A stretch of DNA of 6,042 nt from an uncultured bacterium (GCA_937877125.1 CALEFQ010000109.1:1-6042), one strand, 5' to 3'. Numbered from the stretch's first letter, positions 1 to 5,476 are shown. Translations and numbers: made by a program. The notes: generated from the letters alone by a model not told the origin.

Positions 1-369
1 GGCTCTCACGTGGAGCAGAGAGGGAGTAATATCACCGCCGAGCGTTTACGGTTTGATTTTTCCCATCCGGCGAAACTGACGGCTGAACAAAAGCAGGCGG
101 TCGAAGATATCGTCAACCAGCAGATCCAAGCGGCCCTCCCGATGAAAAAAGAAGTAATGACGGTAGCGGCGGCTAAAGAGCAAGGCGCGATGGGCCTGTT
201 TGAGCATAAATACGGCGACCAGGTTTCGGTCTATAGCGCTGGCAATTTTACCAAGGAAATTTGCGGGGGCCCGCACGTGACCAATACCCGCGAGCTCGGC
301 CACTTCCGCATCAAGAAAGAAGAGGCCAGTAGCGCCGGCGTCCGCCGCATCAAAGCCACATTAGGATAA
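1..369 (+). CDS. alaS: Alanyl-tRNA synthetase, C-terminal part (editing domain), 5' end outside window
   Basis: The frame is open from base 1 ([10 protein letters not shown]...), so the GTG at base 10 is an internal Val and not a start. The 122 visible residues are the second half of the AlaRS editing domain, which hydrolyses mischarged Ser-/Gly-tRNA(Ala) in the cytoplasm. The hallmark xHVxQxGS and LRFDFSH segments are followed by the CxxxH zinc/editing motif, here C-G-G-P-H (Cys at 262-264, His at 274-276), then the typical GVRRIKA ending. The partner HxxxH motif and the aminoacylation domain lie upstream of the window. The protein stops 7 residues after VRR, so the C-terminal C-Ala domain of E. 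coli-type enzymes is absent. I associate this short form with Patescibacteria. The usual CGGTH is CGGPH here. A free-standing AlaX editing protein would share this domain and cannot be fully excluded without the upstream sequence. Confidence 0.9.
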   Translation, partial: GSHVEQRGSNITAERLRFDFSHPAKLTAEQKQAVEDIVNQQIQAALPMKKEVMTVAAAKEQGAMGLFEHKYGDQVSVYSAGNFTKEICGGPHVTNTRELGHFRIKKEEASSAGVRRIKATLG

Positions 370-370
370 T

Positions 371-402
371 ACTTTTAACTTTTTATTTTTGACTTTTGAC
401 TT
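371..402 (+). repeat. Heptamer tandem repeat filling the alaS-PHP spacer
   Basis: The whole spacer reads as about 4.6 copies of a 7-base unit, ACTTTTA / ACTTTTT / ATTTTTG / ACTTTTG / ACTT, ending immediately before the ATG at 403. It contains no Shine-Dalgarno sequence. It holds two TTGACT hexamers (389-394 and 396-401), but no convincing -10 box follows at 16-18 bases, so I do not call a promoter. It may act as a pyrimidine-rich translation-initiation leader, or may be simple slippage-prone sequence. Confidence 0.6.
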
Positions 403-1110
403 ATGAGGGTAGATCTCCATACCCATACCTGTTACTCGTTCGACACTTTCACGCCCATGGAAAAAACCATTGAGGCGATCCAGAAGAGCGGCGTGGATTG
501 TGTCGCGGTTACCGATCACAATGAAATTGACGGTGCTTTTAAGATGCAAAAAATCGCGCCGTTCAAGGTGATTGTCGGCGAAGAAATTAGGACCGCCGAT
601 GGCGAAATTATCGGTTTGTTCCTGAAAGAAAAGATTCCGCCGAAGCTATCGGCTCTGGAAACGATCCGCCGGATCAAGGCGCAGGGCGGCCTGGTTTACC
701 TGCCGCACCCGTTTTGCTTCCTGATGGGAGCGAAACTGAAAAATCACTTGGTCTGGCAGTACGTGCGCGAAGGCCTGATTGATATCGTCGAAGTCTACAA
801 CGCCGCGGCGATATTCCTGATGTCGTTTAAGACCATTCATGACCTGATGGCCGGCACCAAGTTGGGCAAAGCCGCTTCCACGGACGGACACACCCCCGAG
901 GAATTCGTCGGCGCCTGCGTCGATATGGCTGATTTTGACGGTCCCCAGGATTTTTTGGCGAAGCTAAAAGCCGGCCGGCTGGTGATGAAGCCGGGTTTCC
1001 TTTATTCGACCTTCAAGCTGATTTATAACTATCTGATCCGCACCAAGCTTTTACGGTTGCCCCACGGCGCGGAACTGGAAGCAAAATGGGAGAAAAAACT
1101 GGCTTCCTGA
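403..1110 (+). CDS. PHP-domain metal-dependent phosphoesterase
   Basis: This 235-residue protein has the ordered metal-binding motifs of the PHP superfamily (the fold shared by histidinol phosphatase HisK, YciV/RnaAM and the DNA polymerase PHP domain). The motifs are DLHTHT (H6, H8) with D14, VTDHN (D38, H39), GEE (E60/E61), LPHPF (H102), VEVYN (E130) and STDGHTPEE (D161, H163). All candidate ligands for the trinuclear site are present, so the enzyme should be active, most likely as a phosphatase or nuclease. The substrate cannot be read from the sequence. The last 45 residues form a basic tail (FLYSTFKLIYNYLIRTKLLRLP) outside the core. The ATG at 403 is chosen because the beta-strand and HxH motif begin immediately after it. 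There is no Shine-Dalgarno sequence; the leader is the heptamer repeat. It lies 33 bases after alaS and is probably cotranscribed with it. Confidence 0.88.
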   Translation: MRVDLHTHTCYSFDTFTPMEKTIEAIQKSGVDCVAVTDHNEIDGAFKMQKIAPFKVIVGEEIRTADGEIIGLFLKEKIPPKLSALETIRRIKAQGGLVYLPHPFCFLMGAKLKNHLVWQYVREGLIDIVEVYNAAAIFLMSFKTIHDLMAGTKLGKAASTDGHTPEEFVGACVDMADFDGPQDFLAKLKAGRLVMKPGFLYSTFKLIYNYLIRTKLLRLPHGAELEAKWEKKLAS

Positions 1111-1116
1111 TCGCGT

Positions 1117-1149
1117 AAAAAACTGCCTGGCGCACCGGGCAGTTTTTTT
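1117..1149. terminator. Bidirectional intrinsic terminator between convergent units
   Basis: The A-tract and CTGCCTGG (1117-1130) pair with CCGGGCAG and the T-tract (1135-1148) around a CGCA tetraloop, giving a 14-bp stem with one G-T wobble. The plus strand ends in seven Ts. The minus strand also gets a U-tract from the six As at 1117-1122. It begins 7 bases after the PHP stop and lies 26 bases beyond the stop of the minus-strand small membrane protein, so it can end both units. Confidence 0.92.
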
Positions 1150-1174
1150 ATCGGTATAATTACAATGTTGCGAC

Positions 1175-1354
1175 TCAGCTCCCTAAAAATTTGAGGGCGT
1201 CGTAGACCAGGAAAGCCGGCCAGACGATGGCTTTGAGGAAGCCGAGCACGCCGATCCAAAAAGTCGGAGCGGTGCTGATGTAGTAAACGACGGCGCCGAT
1301 AAAGCCGAGTCCGTAAATCGCGCCACTGGTGCCGTGGCTGATGTTTTGGTTCAT
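1175..1354 (-). CDS. Small two-helix membrane protein (59 aa), conserved hypothetical
   Basis: The minus-strand frame from ATG at 1354 to TGA at 1175 encodes 59 residues beginning MNQNISHGTSGAIYGLGFIG and ending YDALKFLGS. It has two hydrophobic segments, about residues 12-27 (GAIYGLGFIGAVVYYI) and 33-51 (WIGVLGFLKAIVWPAFLV). Between them is a short polar turn (STAPTF). The pattern SHG-x-GA-x-YGLGFIGA...FLKAIVWPAFLVYxAL resembles small uncharacterised membrane proteins I recall from several bacterial groups, including Patescibacteria. That resemblance is from memory and no function is known to me. The start lies only 4 bases after the stop of the upstream kinase-like gene, which suggests translational coupling. 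It is easily missed because it is under 60 codons. The convergent terminator at 1117-1149 follows it. Confidence 0.8.
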   Translation of the reverse strand: MNQNISHGTSGAIYGLGFIGAVVYYISTAPTFWIGVLGFLKAIVWPAFLVYDALKFLGS

Positions 1355-1358
1355 AGTT

Positions 1359-1919
1359 TTATTTTTTTAAATTTAAGATAGTTACAATCTTGGCCGCTGT
1401 TTGGATCGCGCTGATTTTGGTTGTGTCAATGGTAATACTTTGGCCGAAGGGAATTGTTTGATCGACCTGGTATTTCCGGCGAATTGCTTCAACCAGGCGG
1501 GGATCAGTCAATTTCCCGAATTTTTTCCTTGATTTAGATCGGATTCGTCGGTGCAGTTGCCGGTCGGCGCATTTTAGCTTGATGAAAATTATCTCGGCTT
1601 GGCTCGCCTGGGCGAGGCGAGAGATTTGAGCGAAAAATTTAGCATCATTCTTGCCTCCACGCGTCTGGATCCCATAGATCAGGGTCGCAATCAGCCCCTG
1701 GTTTTTCCCGGACAAGGCTTTTCGAAAAAGAAAAAGCCAGAGATAAATAAAGGTATCAACAAAATCTTTCGTTCCGGTATCAAAAAGAGAACTGACCAGA
1801 TCCGCCAGCAAATGGACATGAAACAATTTGAGGCCGGTTTTCTTGGCCAGGGCTTGGCCGACCGTCAATTTTCCGACCCCCGGCGGCCCGTAGAGGATAA
1901 TTACCCTTTTTCGGTTCAT
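1359..1919 (-). CDS. P-loop NTPase, GKLT-type kinase-like AAA family protein
   Basis: This 186-residue protein opens with a beta-strand and a Walker A loop, IILYGPPGVGKLT (residues 7-19), in the arrangement of small nucleoside/shikimate kinase-like P-loop proteins. The Ser/Thr normally directly after the Lys is Leu, with Thr one place later (GKLT). I recognise this as the family's own variant, usually followed by LFHNHL; here it is LFHVHL (32-37). IIFIKLKCADRQLHRRI and an Arg/Lys-rich stretch (about 112-136) fit a strand followed by a lid contacting phosphates. The C-terminal TIPFGQSITIDTT is also typical of the family. The substrate is unknown. The ATG at 1919 directly precedes the first strand, and there is no clear Shine-Dalgarno sequence. 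The gene follows the GNAT gene by 11 bases and precedes the 59-residue membrane protein by 4, so it is mid-operon. Confidence 0.85.
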   Translation of the reverse strand: MNRKRVIILYGPPGVGKLTVGQALAKKTGLKLFHVHLLADLVSSLFDTGTKDFVDTFIYLWLFLFRKALSGKNQGLIATLIYGIQTRGGKNDAKFFAQISRLAQASQAEIIFIKLKCADRQLHRRIRSKSRKKFGKLTDPRLVEAIRRKYQVDQTIPFGQSITIDTTKISAIQTAAKIVTILNLKK

Positions 1920-1930
1920 TTGTCAATCAA

Positions 1931-2395
1931 CTAAAAGATTTTAAACATAATAACAAAATCATCAGCTTGGCGATAGCCCTGTTTTCGGTAGATTTTGAGC
2001 AAACGCGGGTCTTTTCTGGCCCAAAGCATGGCTGATTTTACCTTATGAGATCGGCGGTAATGATGGGTATGGTCCAGGAGTCTTTTGCCGATGCCCTGGC
2101 CCTGGATTTTCGGATCGACCGCTAATTCCTCTAGGATAGCCTGCGGTCCGCTGGTCCAGGCGGAGATATAGAGAAGCTGAAAACCAATCACATCTCCTTG
2201 GTTATCGACGGCGACAAAACTATGTTGCCGGCAGTGCTGGTATTTTTCTTCAAGATACTGTCGGGCGGTATGAGGCGCCAGGTGTTCTTGGTGAGGCGGA
2301 CGTCGGTAGGCCGATTTCAAAATACGGGCACAGGCGGGCAGATCCGCTTTCTGAATTTTTCTAATTTTCACTTTTGCGAGGGGTTTCTTTTCCAT
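1931..2395 (-). CDS. GNAT-family N-acetyltransferase
   Basis: This 154-residue protein has a GNAT fold. An N-terminal strand (VKIRKIQKADLPACARIL) is followed by a central strand with FVAVDNQGDVIGFQLLY (60-76). Motif A is LEELAVDPKIQGQGIGKRLLDHT, with the acetyl-CoA pyrophosphate loop Q98-G-Q-G-I-G103. A later AMLWARKDPRLLKIYRKQGYRQ segment fits motif B. It should transfer an acetyl group from acetyl-CoA to an amine; the acceptor (small molecule or protein N-terminus) cannot be inferred. The ATG at 2395 lies 28 bases inside the upstream gene in another frame, consistent with coupled translation. The residues before V9 are Lys-rich and not part of the fold, so a slightly shorter start is possible. 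It lies in the same minus-strand cluster as the kinase-like and small membrane protein genes. Confidence 0.88.
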   Translation of the reverse strand: MEKKPLAKVKIRKIQKADLPACARILKSAYRRPPHQEHLAPHTARQYLEEKYQHCRQHSFVAVDNQGDVIGFQLLYISAWTSGPQAILEELAVDPKIQGQGIGKRLLDHTHHYRRSHKVKSAMLWARKDPRLLKIYRKQGYRQADDFVIMFKIF

Positions 2396-2775
2396 TCTTT
2401 AATCTGCGGTGAAAAATCGAGCTGATAATCAGGAATTCCAAGCGACATGCCATATTTTGTCACTTCAGCATATTGTTCCGGCTTGGAACGATCGACTTTA
2501 AATATTTTATGGCGAAAAATGATGTAATGGGAATCTTGATTTTTAAAATCAGCATACCAGTCATGTTCCGAGTCCAAGGCACTGCTTATTTCTTTGGCGA
2601 TGCTATCAGCTTGGTTTCCTAAGATTTCAACGGTATGCAACGTCCACTGTTTAATCCAGGGAGTCTGATGTTCCTCGGATACTGGCTCAATATCTGTCTT
2701 GAGAATTTTTACTTTGCTTAAAACATTCTTATTCCCAAGACTTTCCTCAATAATAACACCGTTAAATTTTTTCAT
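2368..2775 (-). CDS. Conserved hypothetical protein (135 aa), soluble
   Basis: I recognise no named domain. The protein is soluble with no signal peptide or membrane segment. It begins MKKFNGVIIEESL and has a KVKILKTDIEPV strand, then a segment WTLHTVEILGNQADSIAKEISSALD. Next comes an aromatic-rich block, EHDWYADFKNQDSHYIIFRHKIFKVDRS (about 70-97), and LGIPDYQLDFSP near the end. It resembles a short hypothetical family I recall from Patescibacteria, often next to small housekeeping genes, but this is recollection and not a search. It is the first gene of the minus-strand cluster and its 3' end overlaps the GNAT start by 28 bases. The gap to the upstream metallophosphoesterase is 77 bases and shows no convincing promoter or terminator. 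Only weak initiation signals precede the ATG. Confidence 0.75.
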   Translation of the reverse strand: MKKFNGVIIEESLGNKNVLSKVKILKTDIEPVSEEHQTPWIKQWTLHTVEILGNQADSIAKEISSALDSEHDWYADFKNQDSHYIIFRHKIFKVDRSKPEQYAEVTKYGMSLGIPDYQLDFSPQIKEWKRNPSQK

Positions 2776-2852
2776 ATGGCACTTTAGTTAAATCTTATGC
2801 GATCGGTTAACTAAGCCGGCCCGTTTGGAAGCTGATCAGATTACAATTGTTG

Positions 2853-4175
2853 CTAATAGCGCAATGAGTCTTCCGCCATTTTTGTTACAGTTTCATTTTC
2901 AAAATTGTAAAGTTTCACTAGAGTTTGAGAAGAAGCCTCGGTGCTCTGCGGCGTGATAACGACGAAATTCGCCGTGGTTTTGCCTGGATTGTTATCAATC
3001 CAGGTTCCGGAATTGGCGTAGATTGTTTTTTCGTTGTCGAGATTTTCGGACGCGATAATTTTAGGTTCGTGCGTATGGCCAAAAACTACGATTCTTTTAT
3101 CGGAGGCCGGGTTCATGAAGTATTGCACCTTGGCCTGATTGTCGGTCTCGGTGTTCGAACTTACCGAATCGATCGCTTCCGCCGTGTTGATATGAACCGG
3201 TACTTTGTTGAGGGTTTGCCGGGCCTCCCAAGTATCTTGAATTCCATTATAGAGATCCACCTTTATCAATCCACCGGCAGTCGATTGATAAGGGACTATA
3301 TCGTTCACGGAATAATTACCCTTGAATCCATTTACATTTGTTTGGATAATTTTCTCGTCAAATTTGTTTGTTATCGGGAATGTTTTAATTGTCCCCGCCC
3401 ATTGTTTCCAATATCTAAATAATAAATCTTGACTCTCGCCTCCGGAAGTGTTTTGGGTGACAACCGGGAGGGTATCGCCGGGCGTTGGTTTGCCTTGGGC
3501 CACATAGAGTGCCGCTATTCTGGTAAAAAAGTATCCGGGAGGCAAGATCGTGCCCGGAGCGATTTTTTGATTGGAAATCGGATCGGGCGCACAGAAAAAA
3601 TTGTAGCGGTGGCCATGTTCAATCGCTATTTTAGGATAATCAACGGGGGAGTAAGTACCCAGTCCCAGCTCTTCATCCCGTGCCTGATTTATCCCCGGCA
3701 GGACACTTTCAATATTAGCGGCCGTAACTGTTAAATCGTGATTTCCTGGTACATAAGTTACTAAAATGCTCCCTTCTTGAATGATATTGTTAATAGCATC
3801 AAATACGCCTTGGTTGGCGGTCGCAATCCGCCGGACAAAGTCAGCCTGATCTTTTCCCTGATAAGTATCGATTGTCGCCGGGACAAACCATTCATCGAGC
3901 AGGTCGCCGCCGATAACGAGTTCTTTCACGTTGGGAGCGGATTTTATTTGTTTCAGCAAGTTTTCCAGAGCCGCCCGGTTTTTATTGCACTCAGCATAAC
4001 TCAGGTCGGCGCCGAGATGCATATCACTGATAACCACTATCATATTCCTCTCATTACCGCCATTGCTGAATGGGTTTGTTTCCGTATCGGCCGGATCCGA
4101 CGTACCGCATGAGGTAAAAACACTTAAGCTGGTCAGCACGAAAAAGACACTTAATAATTGCGTAATAGTTTTCAT
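2853..4175 (-). CDS. Predicted lipoprotein metallophosphoesterase (calcineurin-like)
   Basis: This 440-residue protein carries an N-terminal lipoprotein signal (MKTITQLLSVFFVLTSLSVFTSC). The likely lipidated Cys is 23, followed by a Gly/Ser/Asp/Asn-rich linker (24-44). The dinuclear-metal phosphoesterase motifs then follow in order: SDMHLG (D51, H53), GGDLLDE (D91, D94), VPGNHD (N145, H146), EHGHRY (H187, H189) and FGHTHEP (H367, H369). The set is complete, so the enzyme is probably active on the outer face of the cytoplasmic membrane. The DxHLG and GGDxxDEW pattern is closest in style to LpxH/UDP-2,3-diacylglucosamine hydrolase-like members. A large insert (about 195-345) between the last two His motifs is unlike the about 240-residue LpxH enzymes, so the substrate is unknown. 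Translation starts without a Shine-Dalgarno sequence, after an A-rich leader. It is followed 77 bases later by the 135-aa gene. Confidence 0.88.
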   Translation of the reverse strand: MKTITQLLSVFFVLTSLSVFTSCGTSDPADTETNPFSNGGNERNMIVVISDMHLGADLSYAECNKNRAALENLLKQIKSAPNVKELVIGGDLLDEWFVPATIDTYQGKDQADFVRRIATANQGVFDAINNIIQEGSILVTYVPGNHDLTVTAANIESVLPGINQARDEELGLGTYSPVDYPKIAIEHGHRYNFFCAPDPISNQKIAPGTILPPGYFFTRIAALYVAQGKPTPGDTLPVVTQNTSGGESQDLLFRYWKQWAGTIKTFPITNKFDEKIIQTNVNGFKGNYSVNDIVPYQSTAGGLIKVDLYNGIQDTWEARQTLNKVPVHINTAEAIDSVSSNTETDNQAKVQYFMNPASDKRIVVFGHTHEPKIIASENLDNEKTIYANSGTWIDNNPGKTTANFVVITPQSTEASSQTLVKLYNFENETVTKMAEDSLRY

Positions 4176-4276
4176 GGTTTTTTTGTTTTTTAATTTTTTT
4201 CTGCTTGTAAAGATTCTTGGGATTAGCTCTGCTTACAATTAATTTTTAGTTTTTACCTTCGAAAAGCGGAAAAATA

Positions 4277-5134
4277 TCATAGTAGCCAGAATAATCCTGT
4301 GATGATAGCCAGTCCAATAAGTAAACTGGCCAAATTCATTATCATGCTTAGTACAAATGATTTTTTCAGAGAGACCCTTTTTTTGTTTAATAGATAGATG
4401 AAAAATCCTTCAAAAACAAAGACTAGGATTTCCCCGATGATGACATTAAGCAAATTTGCTCTCAGAAAGGTGAGCGCGTACCATAAAACTGGCAAGGAGA
4501 TAACATTGGCGATCACTACCGAGAGCAAGATTTTTAACGAGGTTTTGGTCGACGACAGAAAAATCAAAGCGGCTATAACTTCAATGAGAAGAGTAAATCC
4601 CAAAGCGGGCAGTATGCTTTTGATAATTTCCCAGTGTTGGCTGTCGAAAAAGTTATTCGTTTCCTGGAGTTGTATGCTTCCATCAGGTAGCAAGTCTGCG
4701 TCGAAGTTATTTTGCATATTTTCCAAAGTGAAGGGTGAAGACAAATATACTTTGTCTTGGCTGGGCAGGTAAATAGCCAATCTCAAGAGGAAGGGAGAAG
4801 CGGGAATAGGACTTAATCCTCCGGTAAAATCACAATTTCCGTCACTGCAAAAGCTATGTCCGAAGGTGAGAGGGCGCCAATAGCAAGCATCTTGAGAATT
4901 ATATTCATTGATATTTTTCAACTGGGTATTTAGATTCTCCGCTGGCTGGATTGTTTTTTCCTCTGGTTTTTGGCAAGTCAGAAGGTTGGCGTCAAAAGCG
5001 GAATCAGGAACCGCTTGTTTGTTTAAGGTGACTCGAAAATCTACCGAAGGGCTGGGGGCGATATCGGCAGAGGCGATCAGGGGGAGGAAAAAAATAGACA
5101 AGGCGAAGATGATAAATGCTAATCGGTTTTTCAT
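4277..5134 (-). CDS. Exported membrane protein, Cys-containing ectodomain plus four TM helices
   Basis: I do not recognise a named family for this 285-residue protein. It has a cleavable-looking signal peptide (MKNRLAFIIFALSIFFLPLIASA, cut near 23) followed by ADIAPSPSVDFRV. An extracytoplasmic domain of about 145 residues comes next, with four cysteines (54, 84, 96, 101) that could form two disulfides. Four hydrophobic helices follow at roughly 173-195, 200-223, 226-249 and 260-284, with a basic loop KKRVSLKK between the third and fourth. The ADIAPSP start and C-terminal helix bundle are seen in uncharacterised exported proteins. The ATG at 5134 is set by the signal peptide; its leader is A-rich with only AAAGAA near the start. 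It is transcribed away from the structured RNA unit at 5250-5505, and a 9-bp inverted repeat (5165-5197) lies between them. The gap to the metallophosphoesterase gene is 101 bases. Confidence 0.75.
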   Translation of the reverse strand: MKNRLAFIIFALSIFFLPLIASADIAPSPSVDFRVTLNKQAVPDSAFDANLLTCQKPEEKTIQPAENLNTQLKNINEYNSQDACYWRPLTFGHSFCSDGNCDFTGGLSPIPASPFLLRLAIYLPSQDKVYLSSPFTLENMQNNFDADLLPDGSIQLQETNNFFDSQHWEIIKSILPALGFTLLIEVIAALIFLSSTKTSLKILLSVVIANVISLPVLWYALTFLRANLLNVIIGEILVFVFEGFFIYLLNKKRVSLKKSFVLSMIMNLASLLIGLAIITGLFWLL

Positions 5135-5164
5135 TTCTTTTTGTTATTAGTATTTATAATGAAT

Positions 5165-5197
5165 AAATTTCCGAAGAATATATTGATCCGGAAATTT
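5165..5197. promoter_or_regulatory. Inverted repeat in divergent intergenic region
   Basis: AAATTTCCG (5165-5173) and CGGAAATTT (5189-5197) are perfect 9-base arms around a 15-base AT-rich spacer. Three more Ts follow on the plus strand. It sits between the start of the minus-strand membrane protein gene and the plus-strand ncRNA promoter, just upstream of that promoter's -35 box. It could be a two-site operator serving one or both directions. A read-through terminator is the alternative, but there is no plus-strand gene upstream for it to end. Confidence 0.45.
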
Positions 5198-5214
5198 TTT
5201 GTTATTTCCCGTCC

Positions 5215-5243
5215 TTGACTCTGGTTTAATCTTTTACTAAAAT
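5215..5243 (+). promoter_or_regulatory. Sigma70-type promoter of the structured RNA
   Basis: TTGACT (5215-5220) and TAAAAT (5238-5243) are separated by exactly 17 bases, with one mismatch to each consensus hexamer. The predicted transcription start is near 5250. No credible coding start follows; instead the structured RNA and its terminator do. Confidence 0.8.
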
Positions 5244-5259
5244 ACTTAAAGATTGGAAA

Positions 5260-5312
5260 CGACTGTTGTTCATCTGCAGTAATGCGGAGGCGGGTTCGAA
5301 TCCCGCAAGTCG
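5260..5312 (+). other. tRNA-like fold lacking a D-arm, with canonical T-arm
   Basis: CGACT (5260-5264) pairs with AGTCG (5308-5312) as a short acceptor-like stem. Eight unpaired bases replace a D-arm. TCTGC/GCGGA (5273-5277/5284-5288) form a 5-bp stem with a 6-base loop. One linker base follows, then GCGGG/CCCGC (5290-5294/5302-5306) enclosing the seven-base loop TTCGAAT, which is the exact consensus T-loop. The 3' side is not followed by CCA and continues into the L1-stalk-like segment, so this is not an ordinary aminoacylatable tRNA. Confidence 0.6.
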
Positions 5313-5327
5313 GTTCCGCGATAGGAG

Positions 5328-5404
5328 CATGTGTGTAGGATAGTCGGGAGGCTATGAAGTTTTCGCGCCAGCGGTAATGGAGCCGTCACTTGAAATACCG
5401 ACCT
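5328..5404 (+). other. 23S rRNA L1-stalk-like segment (helices 76-78)
   Basis: By eye, against E. coli 23S as I remember it (about 2093-2196), roughly three quarters of about 73 positions agree. The invariant-looking blocks GTGTAGGATAG, GGGAGGCT, GAAGT, GCCAG, ATGGAGCC and CTTGAAATACC are in order. The H76 stem GGTGG/CCACC of E. coli is GTCGG (5343-5347)/CCGAC (5398-5402) here. GGCT/AGCC (5350-5353/5381-5384) forms H77. CGC/GCG (5364-5366/5371-5373) closes the conserved GCCA loop of H78. This is the binding site of ribosomal protein uL1 in the ribosome. Confidence 0.75.
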
Positions 5405-5476
5405 TGTGCGCCGAAAGCGACTTGGAAGCCGGGGCATTATGCCTGGCAACCAGCGTTTCAAGGAATTCCAATCACA

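Noticed and set aside
1155..1160. TATAAT as a plus-strand promoter
   Set aside because: No -35 hexamer at 16-18 bases upstream and no gene downstream on that strand.
1029..1259. Minus-strand 76-residue ORF across the PHP 3' end
   Set aside because: It passes through the bidirectional terminator hairpin and is antisense to well-supported coding sequence.
2925..4112. Plus-strand ORFs opposite the metallophosphoesterase
   Set aside because: They are frame shadows of a gene with complete catalytic motifs. They have no domains or initiation signals of their own.
4205..4240. TTGTAA/TTACAA arms upstream of the metallophosphoesterase as operator or promoter
   Set aside because: Only 6-base arms 24 bases apart in AT-rich sequence, with no matching -10/-35 pair. 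Chance is a sufficient explanation.
4398..4772. Plus-strand 124-residue ORF
   Set aside because: It is antisense to the membrane protein gene. It looks like a reverse-frame shadow of hydrophobic helices, and no promoter precedes it.
5260..5312. Ordinary tRNA or tmRNA gene
   Set aside because: The T-arm is perfect, but there is no D-arm, no 7-bp acceptor stem, no CCA or free 3' end and no tag-reading frame. It is kept only as a tRNA-like module.
5270..5461. Minus-strand 63-residue ORF
   Set aside because: It lies antisense within the structured RNA. The translation is Arg/Pro-rich with no domain or initiation signal. The region is explained by RNA structure.
5320..5470. Remnant of a normal 23S rRNA gene
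   Set aside because: Only the L1-stalk helices match. Flanking helices 74, 75 and 80 are not recognisable, and the segment has its own promoter and terminator. It remains the main alternative explanation.
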